Positions 18,693 to 26,973 are shown, counted from the first letter of the stretch. The stretch is DNA of 64,000 nt from Natrinema longum (GCF_017352095.1 NZ_CP071463.1:992001-1056000); one strand, 5' to 3'. Notes: generated from the sequence alone by a model not told the origin. Numbers and translations are program-made.

Positions 18693-18866
18693 TCACAGCT
18701 GTTCGGCACTGACAGCGCGGAGCGAGCTGTCGTTTTCGACTTCCCAGATCCGCAACACGAGGTGGGCCTTGCAGTAGTATTCGGCGGTCTCGAGACCGGT
18801 CTCTCCGTTCTCGAGGACGAGCTGGCAGGTACCCCCGTTCGAACACTCTGGTGAATGTTCACACAT
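18693..18866 (-). CDS. Small Cys-rich protein
   Basis: 57 codons on the minus strand: MCEHSPECSNGG, then TCQLVLENGETG, ending SLRAVSAEQL. Cys at 2, 8, 14 and 32 with His 4 and 34 could bind one metal ion. Third positions are GC-rich (CTC GTC CTC GAG), which supports coding. The ATG-to-stop span is clean and lies alone between GGGP synthase and the threonine-synthase-like gene. Small proteins of this kind are common and little studied in haloarchaea. Its function is unknown. Confidence 0.5.
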   Translation of the reverse strand: MCEHSPECSNGGTCQLVLENGETGLETAEYYCKAHLVLRIWEVENDSSLRAVSAEQL

Positions 18867-19088
18867 TTGAACTCGGTTGAACTACTCGTCTCCCGGTCAA
18901 GACTTTGTCGGTGAAAGAGTTCGGTCGTCGCGGTCGAAGTGGACCCGTGCTATCGATTCGACCCGTCATACTCGGGGATATCACCGGCTACTAACGGTGC
19001 TCGAACCGAGACGTTCGCGAGCGCCGACAGCACGGTCGAGGTGACGGCGTGGGTGGGTTCGACTCTGCAGTGCGGGCGTGGACCGCCA

Positions 19089-20279
19089 CTAGACGCCCTG
19101 ACTCATCAGATGGCTGCGCAACACGTCGGCCTCCTTGTTCCCGGAGCCGGTGTTGACGATGACGACGGTTTCGTCGCCGTCGAACGCGCCGCGTTCGGCG
19201 AGCTCCCACGCGCCGCTCGCGGCCGCCCCTGCGCTGGGGATCAGTTCGAGGCCCGTCGTCTGGGCCACCCGGACGGCGGCCTCGAGGATGTCGGGGTCGT
19301 CGGTCGCGACCGCGCCGCCGTCGGTCTCGCGGATCGCCTCGAGCACCCGCGCGCTCGCAGTCGGGTCCGGTACCTCCAGTTCGCCACAGATCGTGTCCGG
19401 GTGGTCGACCGGTTCGTGTTCGTCGCGGCCGTCCTCGAGGGCATCGACGATCGGCGCACAGCCGGACGCTTGCGCGGCGTAGAGCGCCGGCGTCTCGTCG
19501 ATCAGGCCCAGTTCTCGGAACTCCCGTGTGGCCTTGGCGAGGCCGACGAGTCCGGTGCCGGTTCCCGTCGGATAACAGATCGCGTCGGGCACCGCCCACT
19601 CGAGCTGTTCGGCGAGTTCGTAGAACAGCGTCTTCGCGCCCTCGTGACGGTAGGGAGTGTCGAACGACCGGAGCGAGTACCAGTCGTCGTGTTCGGCCAG
19701 CCCCTCCTCGAACGCAGCGGCGGCGTCGTCGAAGCGACCGCCGACGACGTTCATGTCGCCGCCGTGGACGTTGACCATCGCCTTGTTCGTAAAGCCGGAC
19801 CGCGAGGGGAGATACGCGTGTGCCTCGAGTCCCGCGCGGGCCGCGTAGGCCGCGGCGGCCTGGCCGCCGTTGCCCGTCGAGGGGAGCGCGACGTCGGTCG
19901 CGCCGTCCTCGAGTGCTGCCGTCACGGCCACCGACGCGCCGCGATCCGTGACCGAGCCCGTCGGGTTCCGGGCCTCGTCTTTGATCAGGACGCGTCCGAC
20001 GCCGAGTTCGTCGGCAAGATCGGGACAGTCGACCAGCGGCGTGGCTCCTTCCGCCGTCGTCACCGCGGACTCGCGGGCGAAGGGCAGCAGTTCCGCGTAG
20101 CGCCACTGCGAGTCGAACGGCCGAGACGCGAGCCGCTCGCGATCGAGGTCGATCGCGTCGTACTCGTAGGTCGGATCGAGCGCCCCGCCACACGCCGGAC
20201 ACTGGTGTGACTCGGCGGCGTCGACGGTGGCCCCGCAGTCGACACACTCGAGGCCGTCAAAGGCGGCTGTCGGGTTCAT
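19089..20279 (-). CDS. Threonine synthase-like fold-type II protein lacking the PLP lysine
   Basis: 396 aa with the layout of long archaeal threonine synthases. A zinc ribbon (C12, C15, C27, C30) is followed by the fold-type II PLP domain with VLIKDEARNPTGS, a Ser/Thr-Gly-Asn phosphate loop (PSTGNGGQ) and a Gly-rich PTGTGTGLVG. The family's NPTGSFKDRG motif, whose Lys forms the Schiff base with PLP, reads NPTGSVTDRG here (Thr111). I checked the codons: GTC ACG GAT. Normal threonine synthase activity is therefore unlikely. It may be a non-catalytic paralogue or use another residue. It lies downstream of the LSm/L37e pair on the same strand. Confidence 0.8.
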   Translation of the reverse strand: MNPTAAFDGLECVDCGATVDAAESHQCPACGGALDPTYEYDAIDLDRERLASRPFDSQWRYAELLPFARESAVTTAEGATPLVDCPDLADELGVGRVLIKDEARNPTGSVTDRGASVAVTAALEDGATDVALPSTGNGGQAAAAYAARAGLEAHAYLPSRSGFTNKAMVNVHGGDMNVVGGRFDDAAAAFEEGLAEHDDWYSLRSFDTPYRHEGAKTLFYELAEQLEWAVPDAICYPTGTGTGLVGLAKATREFRELGLIDETPALYAAQASGCAPIVDALEDGRDEHEPVDHPDTICGELEVPDPTASARVLEAIRETDGGAVATDDPDILEAAVRVAQTTGLELIPSAGAAASGAWELAERGAFDGDETVVIVNTGSGNKEADVLRSHLMSQGV

Positions 20280-20412
20280 ACTGGGATGTTCGCGGCTCCG
20301 AACTAAGGGTTGTCCATCGACGGCTCAGTCCGACGCGGGGATCAGCGATCGATCGCGATCGAAGCGAGCGGTGAGTCTCGGAGTCGGTGACCCGAACGAG
20401 AGAACGAAGAGA

Positions 20413-20589
20413 TCAGTTGTCGCCGGTCTTCGACTGCCACTCGTAGTCGCGGCGTTTGGCGGACTTGCCGAAGCCACACGACGAGCAAACTTTCTTTTTC
20501 GTGTGATAGGACTTCTCTCCGCAGCGACGACACTTGGTGTGGGTCGTCTTGTTCTTCTTTCCTTGGCTTGGGGTTCCTGCACCAGTCAT
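20413..20589 (-). CDS. rpl37e: 50S ribosomal protein L37e (eL37)
   Basis: 58 aa, basic, starting [21 protein letters not shown] zinc ribbon C-x2-C (CRRCGEK) and C-x2-C (CSSCGFG) is followed by [11 protein letters not shown], as in eL37 of archaea and eukaryotes. It binds 23S rRNA in the large subunit. The start codon overlaps the stop of the LSm gene (ATGA), so the two form an operon, an arrangement known from many archaea. Confidence 0.95.
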   Translation of the reverse strand: MTGAGTPSQGKKNKTTHTKCRRCGEKSYHTKKKVCSSCGFGKSAKRRDYEWQSKTGDN

Positions 20590-20813
20590 GGAGTGATCGA
20601 GACGACGTTATCGCCGCGTATAATGGTTGTGTCTTCGACTGGGGCCTCGTCGTCGATGCCGCCCTCGACGGGGATCGTGACGTCCTCGAGGACCAGGTTC
20701 ATGTGTTGATCGTAGCCGGCGAGTTCGCCGACGTACTCGTCGCCACTTTTGAGCCGCACCGAAACGCGTTCGCCGAGCGACGCCTCGAGGACGTCCAGCG
20801 GTCGTCCACTCAT
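20586..20813 (-). CDS. LSm/Sm-like archaeal RNA-binding protein
   Basis: 75 aa. Sm1 motif: [29 protein letters not shown] is recognisable in parts ([22 protein letters not shown]), and Sm2 ends [12 protein letters not shown]. These residues form the RNA-binding pocket of the heptameric ring, which acts in RNA metabolism. It is the first gene of the LSm-L37e operon. A TATA-like ATTAAGTATCC on the minus strand (20833-20843) stands about 25 nt upstream of the ATG. Confidence 0.95.
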   Translation of the reverse strand: MSGRPLDVLEASLGERVSVRLKSGDEYVGELAGYDQHMNLVLEDVTIPVEGGIDDEAPVEDTTIIRGDNVVSITP

Positions 20814-21018
20814 ACGCAACACCGCAGGAGATGGATACTTAATCGTACCGGTCCGGACTCCGTCGTCTGACGGCGAGAGGACGCTACTCCCTGCCGTGGC
20901 CCGGCGAGACACGGGGTGACGTTCGACGGTCATCTCGAGTCCGTGACCACGACGAGGGGACGGTATCGTCCCGCTGGCGAACCAAACGGCTAAGTGTACA
21001 CTCGTTGACCGACTGGTC

Positions 21019-21330
21019 ATGGGAGACAAGAAATTCACCATCATCGAGTTGCACTTCGACGGCGACACGCAGTTCGGACCCGGAACGATCGGCGAGGCGC
21101 TCCCGATCGGCGGAACGAGTTCGACAGCGGAGACGGACGCCGAGACGGAGACCGAACCGGACGAGAGCGCGGCCGCGGACGAATCCGGCGGCAAAGGAAA
21201 GAGCGCCGCCGGCGCACTGATCGCACTGGTCGTCCTCGTCGGGATCGCCGCCGCCGTCAGGAAGTTCCGGGGCGACGACGAGGAGCCGGAACTCGAGCCC
21301 GAAGAGGAGCCCGACGTCATCGTCAACTGA
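21019..21330 (+). CDS. Single-TM acidic membrane protein
   Basis: 103 aa. An N-terminal beta-like segment (MGDKKFTIIELHFDGDTQF), an acidic linker of Thr/Glu/Asp, one membrane helix (AAGALIALVVLVGIAAAV) followed by a basic RKFRG, and an acidic tail ending EEEPDVIVN. The positive residues after the helix suggest an outside N-terminus. No family is recognised. It is co-directional with the metalloprotease-like gene downstream, about 95 bp apart. Confidence 0.7.
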   Translation: MGDKKFTIIELHFDGDTQFGPGTIGEALPIGGTSSTAETDAETETEPDESAAADESGGKGKSAAGALIALVVLVGIAAAVRKFRGDDEEPELEPEEEPDVIVN

Positions 21331-21425
21331 CCGCCGACCGTCCGGCGACGGCCCGCCAACCGGCCGACGGCACCGGGACCCGACCGAGCCGAACGCTTTT
21401 GCGCTTCCTTCCCGTACCCGTAGTC

Positions 21426-22385
21426 GTGAACCTCTATCGTAGCGCTCGGGCCGTCGCCGGAGCGTCCGGTGACGACGCGATCGACTGGCGCTCGGCCGCC
21501 GACGCCGCCAAGGCGGCGACCGATCCCGGCTCGCTCGCCCTCGAGTCCGGCGAACGCGAGGCCTACGCACGCGACGTCCGTGACGCGCGAGCGGCCGTCC
21601 GAACGGTCTCCGGCGTCGAGTTCGACGTTCCCGAGACCGTCGAGATCCAGAACCGCCACCACTGGATCGACGCCAACGTCGCCACCTTCGAGCGCGTCAT
21701 GAGCACCCTCGAGACCCACACCGGCGCGTTCCCCGGCGTCGCCCGGACGATCAACACGGGAACGATGACCGTCCTTCTCTCGTTTCTCGGGCGGAACGTC
21801 CTCGGCCAGTACGATCCGCTCTTGCTCGCCGACGCGCCCGCGAACGACCACGCCCTGTACTTCGTCCGGCCGAACATCCTCAACGCCGCCGAGAAACTCG
21901 ACGTCGACGCCGATCGGTTCCGCCGCTGGATCGCGTTCCACGAGGTGACCCACGCCGCCGAGTTCGGGGCCGCACCGTGGCTCTCCGATCACCTCGAGAC
22001 TCGCATGGAGGAGGGGATCGCGACGCTCTCGAAGGGCTCGTTCGACCGGGAGGCGTTCCGCGATCTCGACGCGGCGATGACCGTCGTCGAGGGGTACGCC
22101 GAACTCCTGATGGACCACGCCTTCGACGAGGAGTACGAGGACCTCCGGCGCAAACTCGACGAGCGACGGCAGGGGCGGGGCCCGCTCCAGAAACTCTTCC
22201 GTCGCCTGCTCGGGCTCGGGCTGAAGGAACGCCAGTACGAACGCGGGAAGAACTTCTTCGAGCACGTCGTCGCGGTTCGCGACCTCGAGACGGCGAGTCT
22301 CGTCTGGGAGGGGCCCGAGTATCTGCCGAGTCACGACGAACTCGACGCGCCGGGGTCGTGGGTCCGCCGGGTCGATCGCCGATAG
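21426..22385 (+). CDS. Zincin-like metallohydrolase (DUF2342 / F420-associated family)
   Basis: 319 aa from the GTG at 21426; a TTG at 21399 is the alternative. The zinc signature HEVTH lies in RRWIAFHEVTHAAEFGAAPW, followed by a Glu-rich helix (MEEGIATLSKG) and a second Glu-containing helix (MTVVEGYAELLMDHAF), which are the usual third-ligand regions of the family. This is the 'coenzyme F420 biosynthesis-associated' zinc-dependent family whose substrate is unknown. C-terminal LKERQYERGKNFFEHV is also typical. It is not next to F420 genes here. Confidence 0.85.
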   Translation: MNLYRSARAVAGASGDDAIDWRSAADAAKAATDPGSLALESGEREAYARDVRDARAAVRTVSGVEFDVPETVEIQNRHHWIDANVATFERVMSTLETHTGAFPGVARTINTGTMTVLLSFLGRNVLGQYDPLLLADAPANDHALYFVRPNILNAAEKLDVDADRFRRWIAFHEVTHAAEFGAAPWLSDHLETRMEEGIATLSKGSFDREAFRDLDAAMTVVEGYAELLMDHAFDEEYEDLRRKLDERRQGRGPLQKLFRRLLGLGLKERQYERGKNFFEHVVAVRDLETASLVWEGPEYLPSHDELDAPGSWVRRVDRR

Positions 22386-22505
22386 GAGACCGCGTCCGAG
22401 CGATCGGGATCTAATAGGTTTTCCAACAGTTTCGGGCGGGCTGCCTGCCGAAACGGCGAGTGGAACCTTCAACGTTATATCGGTCGGGCCGAAAGCGTGG
22501 CGGTA

Positions 22506-23333
22506 ATGCGCGAGGAGGCGACGGCGTTCGTCCCCGGCCACGTTACGGGCTTTTTTAGCACGCACCCGGACGAGGATCCGACGAAAGCCGGCTCACGGGG
22601 AGCGGGACTAACGCTTACTGACGGTGTCGAAGTAACGGTCGAACCGGCGGAGGAATCAACCATCGTCCTCGACGGGGCCGAAACCGACGTCGAACCGGTG
22701 ACGACCGTCCTCGAGACCCTCGAGGTGACCGCCCGCGTCGAGGCCGACTCCGAGCTACCGATCGGGGCAGGGTTTGGCGTCTCCGGTGCGATGGCGCTTG
22801 GCACGGCACTCGCGGCCAACCGCGTGTTCGAGCGCAAACTCTCCGCGAACGAACTCGTGACGGTCGCTCACGGTGCCGAAGTCCAGGCCGGGACGGGACT
22901 GGGCGACGTCGTCGCCCAGGCACACGGCGGCGTTCCGATCCGCCTCGAACCGGGTGGGCCACAGGACAACAAACTCGACGCGATTCCGTCGCGGGCGCGC
23001 GTCGAATACATTTCGTTCGGCGAACTCTCGACGGCCGACGTGCTCTCGGGGGAGACCGAGGAACTGACGGCCGCCGGGACGGAGGCGCTCTCCCGGCTGG
23101 TCGAGGAGCCGACGCTGCTGTCGTTCATGTATGCGTCGCGGCTGTTCGCACGCGACGCCGGCCTCCTCACGGAGCGGGTCACGGAGGCGATCACCGACGT
23201 CTCGTCGGTCGACGGCCAGGCGTCGATGGCCATGCTCGGTGAGACCGTCTTCGCGCTCGGAACGGGACTGTCCGATGCGGGGTACGATCCGTCGGTCTGT
23301 GCGACGCATCCGGCCGGTGCGGTGTTGAAGTAG
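22506..23333 (+). CDS. Pantoate kinase (archaeal CoA pathway)
   Basis: 275 aa from ATG 22506, preceded by a TATA-like ACGTTATATC about 30 nt upstream; a GTG at 22497 would add three residues. It is a GHMP-fold kinase: VPGHVTGFFSTHPDEDPTKAGS at the start, the phosphate loop ELPIGAGFGVSGAMAL, and the third motif near GTGLGDVVAQAHGG. Archaeal PoK phosphorylates pantoate, which the next gene's enzyme condenses with beta-alanine; together they replace bacterial PanC/PanK. The next gene, phosphopantothenate synthetase, follows 148 bp downstream, which supports the call. Confidence 0.9.
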   Translation: MREEATAFVPGHVTGFFSTHPDEDPTKAGSRGAGLTLTDGVEVTVEPAEESTIVLDGAETDVEPVTTVLETLEVTARVEADSELPIGAGFGVSGAMALGTALAANRVFERKLSANELVTVAHGAEVQAGTGLGDVVAQAHGGVPIRLEPGGPQDNKLDAIPSRARVEYISFGELSTADVLSGETEELTAAGTEALSRLVEEPTLLSFMYASRLFARDAGLLTERVTEAITDVSSVDGQASMAMLGETVFALGTGLSDAGYDPSVCATHPAGAVLK

Positions 23334-23450
23334 GCGCTCGCTCGAGCGGGCCGACGCGATCGCGTTCGGCTGGTCTCGGACCGGCCCCCAGCGGCGGTGT
23401 GTCACGCGAGCGATCGGCTGAGCGGTTCGCGGCCGCCGACCGATCGGGCC

Positions 23451-23460
23451 GCTTTTTATC
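23451..23460 (+). promoter_or_regulatory. TATA-like element for phosphopantothenate synthetase
   Basis: GCTTTTTATC lies 22-31 nt before the GTG start at 23482, the right distance for its own leaderless promoter even though pantoate kinase is just upstream. Confidence 0.45.
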
Positions 23461-23481
23461 GACCCAATCCAGTAATCGATC

Positions 23482-24264
23482 GTGAGCGACTACGACACCG
23501 TCTCCGCCGACGTCGAACACGAGGAGGAGATCCCGGAGGACCACCCCAGATATCAGGACCTACTCACCCGACATCGGATCGAGAAGGGCGTCGAAAAAGG
23601 GATCACCCACCTCCAGGGAATGCACGCCGAGGGGCGGGGCAGCGCCTTCGATTACCTGCTGGGCGAGGAAACCCTTCCCAGCGCCGATGCGGCCGAACGG
23701 ACCGCCGCAGCCCACCTCCTGCTGGCGGAGCATCCCGTCCTCTCGATCAACGGCAACGTCGCGGCGCTGGTTCCCGGCGAAATGGCCGCCCTCGCCGACG
23801 CCGTCGACGCCGACCTCGAGGTCAACCTCTTCAACCGCACGCCCGAGCGGGTCGAAGCCATCGCCGACCACCTCCGGGAGCACGGCGCTGCCGACGTGAA
23901 GGGACTCGAGGCCGACGCGCGCATCCCGAACCTGGATCACAAGCGGGCGAAAGTCGACGCCGACGGCATCTACGAGGCCGACGTGGTGCTCGTCCCCCTC
24001 GAGGACGGCGACCGCGCCGAAGCGCTCGACGAGATGGGGAAGACCGAAATCGTGATCGATCTCAATCCGCTCTCGCGCTCGCCACAGGTCGCCGACGTGC
24101 CGATCGTCGACAACATCATCCGTGCGATCCCCACCGTGACCGACCACGCGCGCGAGCTGGCGGACGCGGACGAGGCACGGCTGCGAGCGATTATCGACGA
24201 CTTCGACCGGGAGCGGGCACTCGAGGAAGCCGAGACCCGCATTCGGAACGGCATCGATCGGTAG
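23482..24264 (+). CDS. 4-phosphopantoate-beta-alanine ligase (phosphopantothenate synthetase)
   Basis: 260 aa from GTG 23482. The family blocks are clear: HPRYQDLLTRHRIEKGVEKG, LSINGNVAALVPGEMAAL, VNLFNRTPERVEAIADHL and a conserved core EIVIDLNPLSRSPQ and VPIVDNIIRAIPTV (the former DUF137 family). It condenses 4-phosphopantoate with beta-alanine using ATP, to give 4'-phosphopantothenate for CoA. It works directly after the pantoate kinase encoded 148 bp upstream. Confidence 0.92.
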   Translation: MSDYDTVSADVEHEEEIPEDHPRYQDLLTRHRIEKGVEKGITHLQGMHAEGRGSAFDYLLGEETLPSADAAERTAAAHLLLAEHPVLSINGNVAALVPGEMAALADAVDADLEVNLFNRTPERVEAIADHLREHGAADVKGLEADARIPNLDHKRAKVDADGIYEADVVLVPLEDGDRAEALDEMGKTEIVIDLNPLSRSPQVADVPIVDNIIRAIPTVTDHARELADADEARLRAIIDDFDRERALEEAETRIRNGIDR

Positions 24265-24738
24265 CGAGGCTCATCGTCGAACGGGCGACGCTGTAGCGCT
24301 GGTTCTCGATGCGTTCGACGTGGTATCGGATCGGTCTGGTCACTACTCGGGAGTTCCCACGCCGGAACCCGGATTCGATATATCGTCTTTTAGTTTACCA
24401 GGAGAGGGCGACAGCGTGCTCGTCCGATCGTTCGACGGCGAACGACCGCGAGAACGGCGTTCGCGTCGCTGCACGCTCGAGTACCCGGCAGTCTGTGCTC
24501 GAAAGACACTCCGCCGTTCCTCGAGGAGTAGCGGTCGCGAGTTATCGGGAAGAGGACTTTCGGGTTCCACTATCGGAGGCGGAGAAACTCGGCGAACCTC
24601 CTCTCGACGGCGGGCCAACCTCGGTTCGCAGGCCGCGCGACTGCGGCCAGTCTATGAATCGGTTCAGGTACTAGAACCGGCCTTGGCTCCCACCAGTTGC
24701 TTCTTATATCGAGATCCGAATGAGAGACGTAGATCTCG
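24265..24738 (+). other. Long intergenic region, no clear gene
   Basis: 474 bp. All frames show mixed third positions and Arg/Ser-rich translations, so no gene is supported. A small AT-rich patch (CGATATATCGTCTTTTAG, about 24374-24391) could be a promoter or the remnant of one. The last 40 bp contain the MaoC promoter. It could be decayed coding DNA; I see no inverted repeats or transposase. Confidence 0.4.
24701..24710 (+). promoter_or_regulatory. TATA-like element for the MaoC-family gene
   Basis: TTCTTATATC is centred about 33 nt before the ATG at 24739, matching a leaderless haloarchaeal promoter. Confidence 0.55.
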
Positions 24739-25125
24739 ATGACTCAGCCAATCGAGGGCGAGACGAGAACGTTCGAGCGAACGTTCACGGTCGAAGACGT
24801 CCAGCAGTTCGCAGCGCTCTCCGGTGATGACCAACCCCGACACACCGAACCGGACGAGGACGGGCGAGTGATGGTACAGGGATTGTTGACCGCGACCCTG
24901 CCGACGAAAATGGGGAGCGATGCCGAAGTGTTGGCCAGTACGATGGAGTTTAACTTCCACCAGCCAGTCTACACTGGCGAATCGATCACGTGTCGATCGA
25001 CGTACGACACAGTCGTCGAACGAGCGGACCGCTACGAATTCACCTCGGACGTCGTTTGTGAGAACGAGGCCGGTGAGACCGTGTTGACCGCGACGACCGA
25101 GGGAATCATTCTGAAGGACGCGTGA
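24739..25125 (+). CDS. MaoC-like (R)-hydratase, hot-dog fold
   Basis: 128 aa. The hydratase-2 active-site motif is seen as ALSGDDQPRHTEPD, with D30 and H35 in the D-x4-H arrangement, followed by GRVMVQGLLTATLPTKMG, the typical second conserved block, and FHQPVYTGESITCRSTY. MaoC enzymes hydrate trans-2-enoyl-CoA to (R)-3-hydroxyacyl-CoA in fatty-acid or polyhydroxyalkanoate metabolism. It is monocistronic with its own promoter, so the pathway cannot be read from neighbours. Confidence 0.88.
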   Translation: MTQPIEGETRTFERTFTVEDVQQFAALSGDDQPRHTEPDEDGRVMVQGLLTATLPTKMGSDAEVLASTMEFNFHQPVYTGESITCRSTYDTVVERADRYEFTSDVVCENEAGETVLTATTEGIILKDA

Positions 25126-25330
25126 CCGGCCGGCCATACGGACGGCCGCCGTCATACGGGTTGCTGGCCCGGGTGACCGGCGACCCACAGACGAGTTGTG
25201 GGGTCGCCGGCACTGACTGACAGCGGTCCGTATCGGTTCTCGAGTGCTGTCCACGGAGGATGGGGCCGTGAGTACGTCGCGAGCTACGACCGTCGAATCG
25301 CTTATCGCTCCTCGGCAGGTTGTCACGTGT

Positions 25331-25495
25331 ATGACCCGCACGACCTACCAGTGTCCGTGTGGTGCCCGCATCGAATTCAGACACGACCTCGAGAAAGAGC
25401 GGGGAACGGTAACGCCGAGCTGGAAGTGTACGGACTGTGGGACGCCGGTTCCAGGGATGACCGCGGAGAAAATCAGACACCAGCACCCGTCCTGA
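25331..25495 (+). CDS. Small zinc-ribbon protein
   Basis: 54 aa: MTRTTYQCPCGARIEFRHDL, then SWKCTDCGTPVPGM. C8-x-C10 and C34-x2-C37 give a single zinc ribbon. The start is the ATG at 25331. Proteins like this are widespread in archaea with unknown roles, probably nucleic-acid or protein binding. Native codon use supports a real gene. Confidence 0.7.
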   Translation: MTRTTYQCPCGARIEFRHDLEKERGTVTPSWKCTDCGTPVPGMTAEKIRHQHPS

Positions 25496-25556
25496 GCCGT
25501 CGACTCGGTGTGGAGCGACCCGTTCGTGAGAACTGTCGTCGAAAAGACACATACAC

Positions 25557-25572
25557 GATATATCGATATATC
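25557..25572. repeat. 16-bp perfect palindrome
   Basis: GATATATCGATATATC reads the same on both strands. It is the only AT-rich block between the zinc-ribbon gene and the recombinase-like gene, so it could be an operator combined with a TATA element, or a recombination site. Confidence 0.8.
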
Positions 25573-25576
25573 AAAT

Positions 25577-25616
25577 CCGCCGGCCGGCCCGGAGGTGTGG
25601 CGCTTCCGGCCGGCGG
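25577..25616. repeat. Strong inverted repeat (11-bp stem)
   Basis: CCGCCGGCCGG (25577-25587) pairs perfectly with CCGGCCGGCGG (25606-25616) around an 18-nt loop. The GC-only stem would be very stable in RNA or cruciform DNA. It begins 4 bp after the palindrome at 25557 and ends 69 bp before the small ORF at 25686. Confidence 0.75.
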
Positions 25617-25685
25617 CGCTCGTCCGTTTCCGACCCCGTGAGACCGAAACACGGATTTAGCCTCGTGAAACTACTATCGGACGAG

Positions 25686-25760
25686 ATGATCCGTGGTGGC
25701 ACGCTCACGATCCGTCTCGGCCGTGGTGGGGAGCGCCTCGAGCAGGTGATCGGCCCGTGA
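25686..25760 (+). CDS. Possible 24-aa leader peptide
   Basis: ATG at 25686 opens MIRGGTLTIRLGRGGERLEQ and stops at 25758-25760. The stop overlaps the GTG start of the recombinase-like gene (CCGTGA), the arrangement of translational coupling. GC-rich third positions fit. It may be a real microprotein, or only the means by which ribosomes reach the GTG start. Confidence 0.4.
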   Translation: MIRGGTLTIRLGRGGERLEQVIGP

Positions 25761-26881
25761 CCGCGGTCGCGATCACGGACGCGGTCGACGCCTATCTCCA
25801 GCGAAAGGCCGTCGGCGATCCCGATAGTTCGGGTGCGGGTGCCTACGCCGCCAACGCCGAATCGATCCTCCGGCGATGGGCCGAGTGGCTCGAGCGAGAA
25901 CACGAGATCGGCTCGATCGTCGCGCTGTCGGTCGAGCACATGCGCGCCTACGCCACGGAACTGCGTCGTCGAACCGAACGCGGGGAGTACACTGCGTCGA
26001 CCGCCGACACCTACTACGCCGTGGTGCGGGCGTTTCTCTCGTGGTGTGTCCGCGGCGGGATCCTCGAGGACAATCCCGCGGCGCGCGACCGCGCCGAGGC
26101 TGCGCTACCGACGGCCGAGACGCGGTCGCCGAACGACTCCTGGACGGCCGATCGACGCCGCGAACTCGAAGGATACGTCAGGGAGCGGGCGATCGAGGCC
26201 GGCACGCGTTCGACGAGGGAGCGACGCACGCGGTTGCGCGAGTACGCGATGGTGGCCGTCCTCGCCCACTCGAGCGTCCGCGGGGCCGAACTGTTCCGAG
26301 CGCCCGAAGACGACCGACGCACGGGGGCGACTTGGGACGACGTCGACTTCTATACCGGGACGATCCGCGTGCTGGGGAAGTCCCAGCGCCTCGAGGACGT
26401 TCCCCTCCCCGCCCGTGCCCGGACGCCGTTGCGTCGGTACCGGGTCGTGCTCGATCCGCCGTCGAACGACTGGCCGCTGTTTCCCACGGGGCACGCGCCG
26501 TCGATCGCGAGTCAGGTGCGAGCGAGCCTGCGCGAACGGGGGTACGACGAGAGCGAGATCGACGCCCTGTTCGCGGACGCGACGGCGGTGGAACTCGCAC
26601 GCGAGCGGTCGATCGCGCCGCCAGCGATCACGACCGAGGGTGCCCGATCGGTGTTGAAGCGCCTCTGTGAAGGGGCCGGCGTCGACGTCGACGGGAACTA
26701 CCTGACGCCACGGGGCGTCCGTCGAGCGGAGACGGACGATCCGTATCGACGCGAGGCGACGGCATCGAAGCCGACGCTTCGGGCATCGGTACTCGAGCAG
26801 TCGATCGCCGTGCCGGCAGACCGGCCGTTGATTCGCGATATCGACGCGGGGTCCCACGACGAGTCGACGGAAACCGACTGA
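25757..26881 (+). CDS. Tyrosine-recombinase-like protein with lost catalytic residues
   Basis: 374 aa from GTG 25757. The N-terminal SAM-like core-binding domain (ESILRRWAEWLEREHEIGSI, SWCVRGGILEDNPAA) and a catalytic-type domain follow the XerC/phage integrase plan. R175 in SSVRGAELFR and a beta-hairpin Lys (K208) are kept. The expected H-x2-R box reads TPRGVRR, so His is Arg319 while Arg322 remains, and no Tyr stands at the usual nucleophile site (RPLIRDI near 356-362). Cleavage is therefore improbable. It may serve as a DNA-binding or architectural factor. It is preceded by a tiny overlapping ORF and two inverted repeats. Confidence 0.75.
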   Translation: MTAVAITDAVDAYLQRKAVGDPDSSGAGAYAANAESILRRWAEWLEREHEIGSIVALSVEHMRAYATELRRRTERGEYTASTADTYYAVVRAFLSWCVRGGILEDNPAARDRAEAALPTAETRSPNDSWTADRRRELEGYVRERAIEAGTRSTRERRTRLREYAMVAVLAHSSVRGAELFRAPEDDRRTGATWDDVDFYTGTIRVLGKSQRLEDVPLPARARTPLRRYRVVLDPPSNDWPLFPTGHAPSIASQVRASLRERGYDESEIDALFADATAVELARERSIAPPAITTEGARSVLKRLCEGAGVDVDGNYLTPRGVRRAETDDPYRREATASKPTLRASVLEQSIAVPADRPLIRDIDAGSHDESTETD

Positions 26882-26973
26882 CGAAAGCACCGGGTTGCTG
26901 TCGGCGGGGTCGCTAGTCGGCTCGCCGCAGGAAGAGGCGGCTCGGGTTGGAGGAGCGGGTCGGTTCCGACGCT

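Noticed and set aside
20814-22565. Minus-strand open frame extending from LSm upstream across 1.7 kb
   Set aside because: Only the last 75 codons (LSm) have family motifs. The rest is antisense to the metalloprotease-like gene.
24309-24742. Plus-strand frames in the 24.3-24.7 kb gap as genes
   Set aside because: Third-position composition is mixed and products are Arg/Ser-rich with no motif, typical of chance frames.
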